NCBI GenBank assembly: GCA_947177115.1
Contig: CAMWTG010000029.1
Span: 1 to 15,391, forward strand
Length of the DNA: 15,391 bases
Origin: an uncultured Clostridia bacterium
Lineage (GTDB): Bacteria > Bacillota > Clostridia > Oscillospirales > Oscillospiraceae
Direction of reading: 5' to 3'
Position numbers and translations under genes: made by a program. The notes under the pieces are model-generated. The model was not told where the DNA came from, did no database searches, and was given only the letters and a program-made list of their open reading frames with translations. Of this stretch, positions 7,347 through 13,579 are shown one piece after another. Every line of letters begins with the position of its first letter. The stretch's first letter is position 1.

Positions 7347-7898
7347 ATGGAGTATACAAATAAAACTGTCCTGTTGAAAAACGGGAAAACCTGCCTCCTG
7401 CGCCGCGCGGAAGAACGCGATGCGGAGATGCTGATTGACTATCTGAAAATCACCTCTGGAGAAACCCGCAATTTCGTGCGGGAGCCGGAGGAGATTGCCA
7501 TAACGCTGGAGGAGGAACAGGAGTTTATCCGGAAAAACCGGGAGGACCCTCGGGCCCTGCACCTGCTGGCGGAAGTGGACGGCGATTTCGCGGGGAGCTG
7601 TTCTTTCGCCCCTGTAAGGGAGCGGAGCCGTACCCGGCACCGGTGTCTGATTGGGATATCCCTGTACCAGAAATTCTGCGGCATGGGCGTCGGAACGGCG
7701 CTGCTGAGTGAAATCCTGCATTATGCGAAAATTGCCGGGTACGAGCAGGCGGAGCTGGACGTGGTTTCTGCAAACGCCCCGGCGGTTGGGCTTTATAAAA
7801 AGCTGGGTTTTGAAACCACCGGGACCATCCCCCACGCCTTCAAATACAGGGACGGGAGCTATGCGGACTTCCTTTTTATGGTAAAAAAGCTGGTTTAA
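7347..7898 (+). CDS. GNAT-family N-acetyltransferase, copy 3 of 3
   Basis: This third 183-residue paralogue has motif A CGMGVGTALL (about 111-120), where the Trp of the other two copies is replaced by Cys. It shares RHRC and the same C-terminal block. A GGAGGAG site lies 9-10 nt before ATG 7347. By eye it is about 58% identical to copy 1 and 61% to copy 2. It ends 63 nt before the yqzL-like gene, and this longer gap contrasts with the 15-20 nt spacing inside the array, suggesting that the array joined a pre-existing era-yqzL-recO order. Confidence 0.88.
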   Translation: MEYTNKTVLLKNGKTCLLRRAEERDAEMLIDYLKITSGETRNFVREPEEIAITLEEEQEFIRKNREDPRALHLLAEVDGDFAGSCSFAPVRERSRTRHRCLIGISLYQKFCGMGVGTALLSEILHYAKIAGYEQAELDVVSANAPAVGLYKKLGFETTGTIPHAFKYRDGSYADFLFMVKKLV

Positions 7899-7961
7899 CC
7901 ACTTCTTTCCACGGATAGCGACAACTTTCCTGCCAAACATAAGGGCGGGAGGATTGCAGCG

Positions 7962-8075
7962 ATGGAGGATGGATATTGGGACCTGTTCTGGAATACCGGA
8001 CTGCCGGAGGCGTACCTGCTGCGCAGGCATGAGGACGAGGAGCGGGACGAGGAACAGGAACAGCGCACCCGGTAG
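7962..8075 (+). CDS. yqzL: YqzL-like small protein upstream of recO
   Basis: This short gene encodes 37 residues, beginning MEDGYWDLFWNTGLPEAYLL and followed by an extremely charged Glu/Arg tail. The pattern W-x-x-F-x-x-T-G-x-x-x-x-YLL matches what I recall of Bacillus YqzL, a protein of about 47 residues encoded between era and recO. It has a strong site GGGAGG at 7947-7952, 9 nt before the ATG, and ends 28 nt before recO. The function of the family is unknown. Confidence rests on motif, position and ribosome-binding site together; the reading frame alone would be too short to trust. It overlaps an open frame that runs into recO in another phase. Confidence 0.75.
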   Translation: MEDGYWDLFWNTGLPEAYLLRRHEDEERDEEQEQRTR

Positions 8076-8103
8076 CCCGGGCGCGCTACATAGGGGACGT
8101 GAC

Positions 8104-8865
8104 ATGGCGCGGGAAAGGACCGTTGTAAAGGGCATCGTCCTGCGGGCGGTGGACACCAAGGAGAGCGACAAAATTTTGACCGTCCTGACCTCCGGAGGAA
8201 AGCTCCCGGTGGTGGCGAAAGGGGCCAGAAGCCGGAAAAGCCGGGTGACGGCGTGTACCCAGCTTCTGGCGTACTCCGAGCTGACCCTCAGCGAGAGCCG
8301 CGGGTGGCAGTACCTCGGCGAGGGGAACACCATCGAGCTGTTCGAGGGGGTGAGGAAGGACATCGGGCTGCTGAGCCTCGCCAGCTACTTCGCCGAGCTG
8401 ACGGAGGCGGCGGCGCTGGAGGGCGTGGAGAGCGGGGAGATTTTATCCCTGCTGCTCAACGCGCTGTACGCGCTGGGGAATCTGAAAAAACAACCGGCGC
8501 TGGTGAAGGCCGCGTTCGAGCTGAAATTGATGAGCCTTGCCGGATTCGAGCCCCTGGCGGACGCCTGCGCCTACTGCGGGAACCCGGAGCCGGAGGACCC
8601 GGCGCTGGACGTGCGGGAGGGCGTGGTCTGCTGCGGGAAGTGCGGCAAGGGGGAGCGGGGGCTGGCTATGCCTCTGTCCCCCGGTGCGCTGGCGGCAATG
8701 CGGCGGGTGCTGTACGGGGACCCCAAGCGGCTTTACAGCTTCTCTTTGGCGGACGCGGACCTGAAAAAGCTGGGGGACGCGGGCGAGGCTTACGTCCACG
8801 CCGTGCTGGAGCGGGGGTTCGGGACGCTGGACTTCTATAAGGGGCTGCGCTCTTTGGGAGAGTAA
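8104..8865 (+). CDS. recO: DNA repair protein RecO
   Basis: RecO works with RecF and RecR to load RecA on gapped, SSB-coated DNA. The 253-residue protein begins with the N-terminal OB-fold block (VVKGIVLRAVDTKESDKI, about 7-24, then VAKGARSRKSR near 37-47). A helical region and a four-cysteine zinc site follow, with C155 and C158 (CAYC) and C176/C177 and C180 (CCGKC). ATG 8104 was chosen because AGGGGA lies 6 nt upstream and residue 1 fits the family's N-terminus; the open frame continues upstream to 7954, but that extension would overlap the yqzL-like gene in another frame. Confidence 0.95.
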   Translation: MARERTVVKGIVLRAVDTKESDKILTVLTSGGKLPVVAKGARSRKSRVTACTQLLAYSELTLSESRGWQYLGEGNTIELFEGVRKDIGLLSLASYFAELTEAAALEGVESGEILSLLLNALYALGNLKKQPALVKAAFELKLMSLAGFEPLADACAYCGNPEPEDPALDVREGVVCCGKCGKGERGLAMPLSPGALAAMRRVLYGDPKRLYSFSLADADLKKLGDAGEAYVHAVLERGFGTLDFYKGLRSLGE

Positions 8866-8876
8866 TTTGTAATAAA

Positions 8877-8883
8877 AGGAGAG
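8877..8883 (+). promoter_or_regulatory. Ribosome-binding site deciding the lipoprotein start
   Basis: AGGAGAG ends immediately before ATG 8884, too close for use, but GGAG is 8 nt from the in-frame ATG at 8890. The latter is therefore taken as the start. Confidence 0.6.
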
Positions 8884-8889
8884 ATGGTT

Positions 8890-9525
8890 ATGAAGCGGGT
8901 CGCAAGAAATTTTTTGGGAATGTTTATGGCGGTTCTGCTTGTGCTGCTGGCAGCGTGCGGCGGTCCGGCAGAGGTTAAATCGCCGTATGAGCAGGGCCTG
9001 GAATTGGTTTCCCTGTTGGAGGAGATGGCAAACAATGAAGTGTACATCACGTCTTTGGCTGCTGACACAAATATCTACTCCATCCTGCGCCAGGCTGGAC
9101 AGGGCGATTTTTCGCAGCCTGAGGCGGTGTACAGGATCACAGTTTCCGCAGATGCGGTTTTGAATTTGGCGGAAATGGATTTAAGCGGAATGTCAGCCTC
9201 ACTACAGGAAAATCTGAAATCCAGAGCCAATACCGCCATATTCAGCCAGATCAATTCACTGGGCGGAGTAGAGACGCTTGCGGCTGCCAGCGTATGTACA
9301 GCGCAAAAAGTATTTGTAAGCCAGGAATTAGAGGAAGATGAGATTTATTTGTATACGTATGAGGATGCTGTTCCTGTAGCTGTCTCATTTACTCCTGGAG
9401 AAGATGGCGCTGTGTCCGCAACAGGTATGTTCGTTTTATACGATGCCGACTGGGAGAACCCGGAGGCGTCTATAGAGCGGTTGTTCTCGGTCTTCGATGT
9501 TACAGTAAAGGAAATCACGCAATAA
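8890..9525 (+). CDS. Putative lipoprotein, AT-rich gene, function unknown
   Basis: The 211-residue product has a basic N-terminus (MKRVARN), a hydrophobic core and lipobox LAAC with C23 as the predicted lipidated cysteine, followed by GG. It should be anchored on the outer face of the membrane. The mature domain has no motif that I recognise; it contains an internal amphipathic stretch around residues 80-125 and an acidic region (ELEEDE). Base composition is striking: 20 of 60 bases are G or C in 9301-9360, compared with 37 of 60 in 11221-11280 within mutS2. That suggests recent acquisition. It sits 24 nt after recO and before the mutS2 promoter, so it is probably the last gene of the upstream operon. 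Confidence 0.72.
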   Translation: MKRVARNFLGMFMAVLLVLLAACGGPAEVKSPYEQGLELVSLLEEMANNEVYITSLAADTNIYSILRQAGQGDFSQPEAVYRITVSADAVLNLAEMDLSGMSASLQENLKSRANTAIFSQINSLGGVETLAAASVCTAQKVFVSQELEEDEIYLYTYEDAVPVAVSFTPGEDGAVSATGMFVLYDADWENPEASIERLFSVFDVTVKEITQ

Positions 9526-9542
9526 GAGGAACTGAAATCATC

Positions 9543-9571
9543 TTTACAAAAAGGAATAATGCGGCTATAAT
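9543..9571 (+). promoter_or_regulatory. Sigma-A promoter for mutS2
   Basis: TTTACA at 9543-9548 and TATAAT at 9566-9571 are separated by exactly 17 bp. This is one mismatch from a perfect -35 and a perfect -10. Transcription should begin near 9578, giving a leader of about 120 nt before mutS2. Confidence 0.8.
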
Positions 9572-9583
9572 AAACGTAGAGTT

Positions 9584-9634
9584 AGGAAAGATGGCTTTGA
9601 GGTGAAAAGCGCTCCGGCCAAAGCCGTCTTTCTT
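9584..9634 (+). other. Leader hairpin 1 of mutS2
   Basis: Bases 9584-9598 pair with 9620-9634 over 15 bp with two G-U pairs (core AAGATGGCTTT with AAAGCCGTCTT), enclosing a 21 nt loop. The 3' arm is pyrimidine-rich (TCTTTCTTCTCT). It begins about 6 nt after the predicted transcription start, so it would be at the very 5' end of the mutS2 mRNA. It could also end transcripts coming from the lipoprotein gene. Confidence 0.55.
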
Positions 9635-9653
9635 CTCTGAACGGGAAAACTAC

Positions 9654-9685
9654 GGGGCCGCAGCAATGCGGCTCCGGCTGTTTTT
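9654..9685 (+). terminator. Leader hairpin 2 with T5 run, possible attenuator of mutS2
   Basis: GGGGCCGCA at 9654-9662 pairs with TGCGGCTCC at 9667-9675 (9 bp, one G-U) around a GCAA tetraloop of the GNRA type. Five T follow at 9681-9685, directly before the GGAG of the mutS2 ribosome-binding site. An alternative CAGC/GCTG pairing (9661-9664 with 9677-9680) would place the stem base right at the T-run. The arrangement fits intrinsic termination or attenuation before mutS2. Confidence 0.5.
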
Positions 9686-9696
9686 GGAGAAAGAAT

Positions 9697-12081
9697 ATGA
9701 GCGAACTTTTTGACAAATCCATACGGACTTTAGAGCTTCCGGCGGTGCTGAAAATGCTGTCGGAACAGACCAACAGCGCGGAGTCCAGGGAGAAAACCCT
9801 GGCCATCGTCCCCCAGACGGACGTGGACGATGTGAAGCGCTTGCAGGACGAGACGGACGCTGCCCGGGATATGATCGGGCTCAAGGGCAGTCCCGCCTTC
9901 TCCGGCATCAAACCGGTGGCGGAGAGCTTGTACCGGGCGGACCACGGCGGCGCGCTGAATACCAGGGAGCTGCTGGACATCGCGGGCGTGCTGCGGTGCG
10001 CGCGGCGGGTGCGGGACTACTTCAACGACGATGGGGAGAAGTCCGCGATTGACTACCTCTTCTGCGCACTGCGGGGGAACAGGTTCCTGGAGGAGAAGAT
10101 TTTTACCTCTATCCTGGAGGAGGACGTTATTGCCGACAACGCAAGCCCCGAATTGGCGGACATCCGGCGGCATATCCGGGTCGCGGCGTCCAAGGGGCGG
10201 CAGATCCTTCAGAAAATTATCTCCTCCCAGAGCTACAGCAAGGTGCTGCAAGAGGCCATCATCACCCAGCGGGACGGGCGGTTCGTGGTGCCTGTGAAGG
10301 CGGAGTTCCGGGGCAGTATGCCGGGGCTGGTCCACGACGTTTCTTCCAGCGGGGCCACCATCTTCGTGGAGCCTATGGGGGTGGTGCAGGCCAACAATGA
10401 GCTGAAAGAACTGGAGGCCAAGGAGAAAAAGGAGATCGAACGGATCCTCCGGGCGCTGTCCGCAGAGGCGGCGGGGTGCCACAATGACATCCTCTCCGAC
10501 TACGACATGCTGGTGCGGCTGGATATGATCTTTGCACGGGGACAGCTCAGCTATAAGATGGACGCTGCCAGGCCGGAGATCCGTCGCAATGGCAGCATCT
10601 ATCTGCGCAGCGCGCGGCATCCGCTGCTGGACAGCGGCAAGGCGGTGCCTATTACCATCGAGCTGGGGCAGAAATTTGATACGCTGGTCATTACCGGGCC
10701 GAACACAGGCGGTAAGACCGTCAGCCTGAAAACCCTGGGGCTGCTGACCCTTATGGCCCAGTGCGGGCTGCATATCCCCGCGGCTTCCGGCAGCGCGGTG
10801 AGCGTGTTCGACCGGGTGCTGGCGGATATCGGCGATGAGCAGAGCATTGAACAGAGCCTGTCTACCTTCTCCGCCCATATGGTGAATATTGTGAAGATTC
10901 TGGAGGAGGCGGACGGCCACAGCCTGATCCTCTTCGATGAGCTGGGGGCGGGCACGGACCCCATCGAGGGCGCGGCCCTGGCCATCGCCATCATCCAGCA
11001 CGTCCGGGACAAGGGAGGTAAGATCGCCGCCACCACCCATTACGCGGAGTTGAAAACCTTCGCCATGACTACGCAGGGTGTTGAAAACGCCAGCTGTGAG
11101 TTCGATGTGGAGACCCTGCGGCCTACTTACAAGCTGCTGATCGGCATCCCGGGCAAGTCCAACGCCTTTGCCATCTCCCAGCGGCTGGGGCTGGACCCCG
11201 CCGTGATCGAGACGGCCAAGGCCCAGATGGACAGCGAGTCCATCCGTTTCGAGGACGTGCTGACCCAGCTGGAGGAGAAGCGCCAGCGGCTGGAGAAGGA
11301 CCAGACCGAGGCGGAACGCCTGCGCACCCAGCGGGAGGCCGATGCGAAGCGTGCCCACGAGTTCCGGGAGCAGATGGAGCGGGCCAAGGAGAACGCCCGC
11401 ACCCGGGGCGAAGCCGAGGCAAGGCGGATCGTCCGGGAAGCGAGGGCCCAGGCGGACGCCATCTTCGAGGAGCTGGCCGAGCTGCGCAGGCAGCAGGAGA
11501 AGGCCGCCAGCTGGCAGAACGTCAACGATGCCCGTGCCGCCATCCGGGGAAAGCTGAACCAGATGGAGGAGGAGCTCCACTTCGAGGAGGAGAAGGAGCC
11601 CATCCCCGCCCCCAGCCGCCCTATCCGGGAGGGCGATCTGGTGGAGCTGGGCGGCACCAGGAAGCAGGCCGTGGTCACCGCCGTGAACGGCGAAAAGCTC
11701 CAGCTGCTGGCGGGGAACATGAAGCTGACCGTCAAGGCCAAGGAGGTACGGCTTATCGAGGACGCCGAGACCCTGGCCAAGCGGGAGGCGAAGAAACGGG
11801 CCGCGGCCACCGTCCGGCTGGCGGGCGCAAGGGCGGCGGTGAACGAGCTGGACATCCGGGGGCTTATGACCGATGAGGCGGACTTGCAGGTGGAGCGGTT
11901 TATTGACAACGCCGTTGTGGGCAAGCTGAATATCGTTACCATCATCCACGGCAAGGGCACCGGGGCCCTGCGCAAGGCGGTGCACCAGCAGCTCAAACGC
12001 CACCCGTCCGTAAAATCCTTCCGCCTGGGCCGGTACGGCGAGGGGGAGGACGGCGTCACCGTGGTGGAGCTGAAACAATAG
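9697..12081 (+). CDS. mutS2: MutS2 ATPase/endonuclease (RqcU-like)
   Basis: At 794 residues this is a complete MutS2. The core and clamp lack the mismatch-recognition domain of MutS1. The ATPase has Walker A GPNTGGKT at 334-341 and Walker B LFDELG with D414/E415. A long charged coiled coil runs from about 510 to 630, and the C-terminal Smr domain has LDIRG at 718-722 and HGKGTG at 751-756. MutS2 suppresses homologous recombination in some bacteria and, in B. subtilis, recognises collided ribosomes and splits them, feeding ribosome-associated quality control. The start at 9697 follows GGAGAAAG. A strong promoter and a hairpin-rich leader of its own precede it, so it is likely to be regulated apart from the recO operon. 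Confidence 0.97.
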   Translation: MSELFDKSIRTLELPAVLKMLSEQTNSAESREKTLAIVPQTDVDDVKRLQDETDAARDMIGLKGSPAFSGIKPVAESLYRADHGGALNTRELLDIAGVLRCARRVRDYFNDDGEKSAIDYLFCALRGNRFLEEKIFTSILEEDVIADNASPELADIRRHIRVAASKGRQILQKIISSQSYSKVLQEAIITQRDGRFVVPVKAEFRGSMPGLVHDVSSSGATIFVEPMGVVQANNELKELEAKEKKEIERILRALSAEAAGCHNDILSDYDMLVRLDMIFARGQLSYKMDAARPEIRRNGSIYLRSARHPLLDSGKAVPITIELGQKFDTLVITGPNTGGKTVSLKTLGLLTLMAQCGLHIPAASGSAVSVFDRVLADIGDEQSIEQSLSTFSAHMVNIVKILEEADGHSLILFDELGAGTDPIEGAALAIAIIQHVRDKGGKIAATTHYAELKTFAMTTQGVENASCEFDVETLRPTYKLLIGIPGKSNAFAISQRLGLDPAVIETAKAQMDSESIRFEDVLTQLEEKRQRLEKDQTEAERLRTQREADAKRAHEFREQMERAKENARTRGEAEARRIVREARAQADAIFEELAELRRQQEKAASWQNVNDARAAIRGKLNQMEEELHFEEEKEPIPAPSRPIREGDLVELGGTRKQAVVTAVNGEKLQLLAGNMKLTVKAKEVRLIEDAETLAKREAKKRAAATVRLAGARAAVNELDIRGLMTDEADLQVERFIDNAVVGKLNIVTIIHGKGTGALRKAVHQQLKRHPSVKSFRLGRYGEGEDGVTVVELKQ

Positions 12082-12088
12082 CAAATGC

Positions 12089-12121
12089 GCGGCGGGAGGG
12101 GAACCGTTTTCCTCCCGCCGC
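12089..12121 (+). terminator. Strong hairpin after mutS2, no clear U-tract
   Basis: GCGGCGGGAGG at 12089-12099 pairs perfectly with 12111-12121, and the loop can close further through G-U and A-T pairs to leave only CCG unpaired. It begins 8 nt after the mutS2 stop codon, where a terminator belongs, but ATAAAATGAAGG rather than a T-run follows on the + strand. It may stall polymerase or protect the 3' end. Confidence 0.45.
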
Positions 12122-12130
12122 ATAAAATGA

Positions 12131-12210
12131 AGGGCGGAAGGCATAAGCTCCCGTCAGGGTGGGAATGCTTACCATCGCAGGGAGCGCCGCCCGGAGGAAA
12201 GGCGGCTCTT
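12131..12210 (+). ncRNA. Candidate structured RNA with alternative pairings
   Basis: GGGCGG (12132-12137) can pair with CCGCCC (12187-12192), enclosing a second helix GCTCCC (12147-12152) with GGGAGC (12180-12185). Inside is GGTGGG/CTTACC (12158-12163 with 12168-12173) around an AATG loop. GCAT (12141-12144) in the 5' joining strand is complementary to ATGC (12165-12168), which would form a pseudoknot. Competing with the outer helix, GCCGCC (12186-12191) can pair with GGCGGC (12201-12206), followed by TCTTTC, a terminator-like form. No known riboswitch consensus was recognised. The pairings are seen; function as an RNA is inference. Confidence 0.35.
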
Positions 12211-12222
12211 TCGTAAAATTTC

Positions 12223-12269
12223 CCACAAATCGGTGTGCAAAGCTCTTTTGCGGACGGACAATTTTGTGG
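12223..12269. repeat. Nested inverted repeats upstream of the ptsH promoter
   Basis: CCACAAA (12223-12229) is complementary to TTTGTGG (12263-12269), and inside them GCAAA (12237-12241) pairs with TTTGC (12247-12251). The pair lies just upstream of the ptsH -35 box, so it could be an operator as well as an RNA fold. Confidence 0.35.
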
Positions 12270-12278
12270 AATGTGCCG

Positions 12279-12307
12279 TTGACGCGGACATGGAAATTTG
12301 CTAACAT
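12279..12307 (+). promoter_or_regulatory. Sigma-A promoter for ptsH
   Basis: TTGACG at 12279-12284 and TAACAT at 12302-12307 are spaced by 17 bp, with a TG one base before the -10 (extended -10). Predicted start is near 12314, leaving an untranslated leader of about 64 nt before ptsH. Confidence 0.75.
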
Positions 12308-12377
12308 ATATTTATCCTAATCCTGGACCCGTGGTTCGGTATATGCAGATTGAGATTGAAGAGGAGATAATAGGTCT

Positions 12378-12644
12378 ATGTATACTCAGGAAGTCACCAT
12401 CAACAACGAGGTTGGCCTGCATGCGCGGCCTGCCACCTATTTCATCCGCAAGGCCAACGAGTTCAAAAGCGGCATCTGGGTCGAGAAGGACGAGCGCCGG
12501 GTGAATGCCAAGAGCCTGCTGGGCGTATTGTCCCTGGGCATCGTGAAGGGCACCACCATTACGCTGATCGCTGACGGCTCCGATGAGAAGGAGGCCGTTG
12601 AAGCCCTGGCGGAGCTGGTCCGTTCCGGCGAGTTCGGCGAGTAA
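12378..12644 (+). CDS. ptsH: Phosphocarrier protein HPr
   Basis: This 88-residue HPr relays phosphate from enzyme I to sugar-specific EIIA proteins of the phosphotransferase system. The active-site block GLHARPA places the phosphorylated histidine at H15 with R17 beside it, so it is HPr and not Crh, which lacks this His. The regulatory block NAKSLLGVLSLG puts Ser at position 46, the site used by HPr kinase/phosphorylase for carbon catabolite control in Gram-positive bacteria. GAGGAG lies 11 nt upstream of the ATG. The gene has its own promoter and terminator, so it is likely to be transcribed alone; no ptsI gene is visible nearby. Confidence 0.96.
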   Translation: MYTQEVTINNEVGLHARPATYFIRKANEFKSGIWVEKDERRVNAKSLLGVLSLGIVKGTTITLIADGSDEKEAVEALAELVRSGEFGE

Positions 12645-12667
12645 GGCAAGCTTTTACACAGCGGATG

Positions 12668-12699
12668 AAAGACTGTTTCGGTGACGAAGCAGTCTTTTT
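12668..12699 (+). terminator. Intrinsic terminator of ptsH
   Basis: AAAGACTGTTTCG (12668-12680) pairs over 13 bp with 12685-12697, with one G-U pair and a GTGA (GNRA) loop, ending in a T5 run at 12695-12699. It lies 23 nt after the ptsH stop. Confidence 0.9.
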
Positions 12700-12728
12700 C
12701 TGCCTTTTTGACTGCATGACTTTTGAAT

Positions 12729-12735
12729 GGAGGGG
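12729..12735 (+). promoter_or_regulatory. Ribosome-binding site fixing the amidohydrolase start
   Basis: GGAGGGG lies 4-6 nt before ATG 12740. An in-frame ATG at 12665 has no such site and would put the ptsH terminator inside the coding region. Confidence 0.75.
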
Positions 12736-12739
12736 TTCG

Positions 12740-13579
12740 ATGAGCTGGAGGAGCTGTAAAAAATTTGACGCCCATGTCCATGTGCTGCCGGATGAGCGGA
12801 CGGCGCAGTTCCTGTCCAATGAGGGGCCCGGCGCGCCCTGGGCCGGGTGCGGCGTGGACGATTATTTGCGGCGGATGGACCGGTATGGCATCGAACGGGC
12901 GCTGCTGCTGCCCGCCAATGACCAGTACCTGTATGATCAGGACCCCAATGAGACGAACCGGTTTTTGGGGAAGCTGGTGCGGGAACACCCGGACCGGTTT
13001 TGGGCCTTTGCGGACGTGACGGCCAGCGGAGCGTATTTTATCGAGCAGACGCCGTATATTTTAGAGAAGGCGGTGACGGAATACGGCCTGTCCGGGCTGA
13101 AAATCCATCCTACCAACCTGCACATGGACGCAGACGATCTGCGCCTGGTGCCGGTGCTGCGGAAGGCGGCGGAACTGGGGGTACCGGTGATGTTCCACGC
13201 GAACCCCTGCCGGTTGGGGTTCCATGACAACTGCGCCCCGGATAAGATCAACCGGATGATCCAGATCTTTCCCGATCTGGACATTATTACCGCCCATCTG
13301 GGCGGGATGAAGTGGCAGGACGCCGTTTCCGGGTGTACGTGGGCGGATATGTCGTTTGTTTTGCCGGAGCTGGCGGGACTGTACGGCGTGGAGCAGGCCA
13401 ACCGCATTCTCCGGGCTTTCGGTCCGGAGCGGCTGATCTTCGGCACGGATTTCCCGCAGGGGGAGTATGACGCCTATTTCGATCTTCTGGACCAGATGGA
13501 TTTTACCGGTGAGGAAATAGACAGGATCGCCTGGGGAAATATTGAAAAACTGCTGGCGCCTGGAAAGGACGGCCAATGA
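12740..13579 (+). CDS. Amidohydrolase-2 (COG2159-type) metal-dependent hydrolase
   Basis: This 279-residue TIM-barrel-type protein starts with the metal-binding DAHVH motif (H12, H14). Further expected ligands are H153 in MFHAN, H186 in AHLGG and D237 in FGTDFP, the usual pattern of the amidohydrolase-2 family, which includes decarboxylases such as ACMSD and various hydrolases. K121 in LKIHP is in a suitable place for a further ligand. The substrate cannot be assigned. The stop overlaps the uvrC start by 4 nt (ATGA), so the two are translationally coupled. No promoter was recognised in the 40 nt between the ptsH terminator and this gene, so transcription may depend on readthrough or on a weak site not recognised here. 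Confidence 0.85.
   Translation: MSWRSCKKFDAHVHVLPDERTAQFLSNEGPGAPWAGCGVDDYLRRMDRYGIERALLLPANDQYLYDQDPNETNRFLGKLVREHPDRFWAFADVTASGAYFIEQTPYILEKAVTEYGLSGLKIHPTNLHMDADDLRLVPVLRKAAELGVPVMFHANPCRLGFHDNCAPDKINRMIQIFPDLDIITAHLGGMKWQDAVSGCTWADMSFVLPELAGLYGVEQANRILRAFGPERLIFGTDFPQGEYDAYFDLLDQMDFTGEEIDRIAWGNIEKLLAPGKDGQ

Larger units (their letters stand above)
6212..7898 (+). repeat. Tandem triplication of a GNAT gene
   Basis: Three consecutive genes of exactly 552 nt each encode gaplessly alignable 183-residue acetyltransferases at about 57-61% identity, separated by 15 and 16 nt spacers that each carry a strong ribosome-binding site. The array arose by gene duplication followed by divergence; the copies are too different for a recent event. 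Confidence 0.9.

Noticed and set aside
7954..8103. Upstream extension of RecO
   Set aside because: It would make RecO 50 residues longer than its family and overlap the small yqzL-like gene; AGGGGA before ATG 8104 gives a better start.
9730..12144. Very long open frame on the minus strand opposite mutS2 (about 800 codons)
   Set aside because: It is a mirror of a highly GC-rich, codon-biased gene. The encoded sequence is Leu/Gly/His/Arg-rich without recognisable motifs, while the + strand gene is an intact MutS2.
12156..12185. T-box-like AGGGTGG sequence
   Set aside because: Only seven bases fit; the rest of the T-box antiterminator bulge and the specifier stem are absent, and no aminoacyl-tRNA synthetase or amino-acid gene follows.
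12128..12217. Possible 29-codon peptide gene inside the mutS2-ptsH gap
   Set aside because: No ribosome-binding site precedes the ATG, and the stretch is better explained by its base-paired structure.
12236..12252. Catabolite-responsive element (cre) upstream of ptsH
   Set aside because: The palindrome TGCAAAGCTCTTTTGC has the central CG of the cre consensus reversed, so I do not list it as a CcpA site.
12665..12739. Upstream start for the amidohydrolase
   Set aside because: The extension is encoded by the ptsH terminator hairpin, and ATG 12740 has GGAGGGG at good spacing directly before the metal-binding motif.
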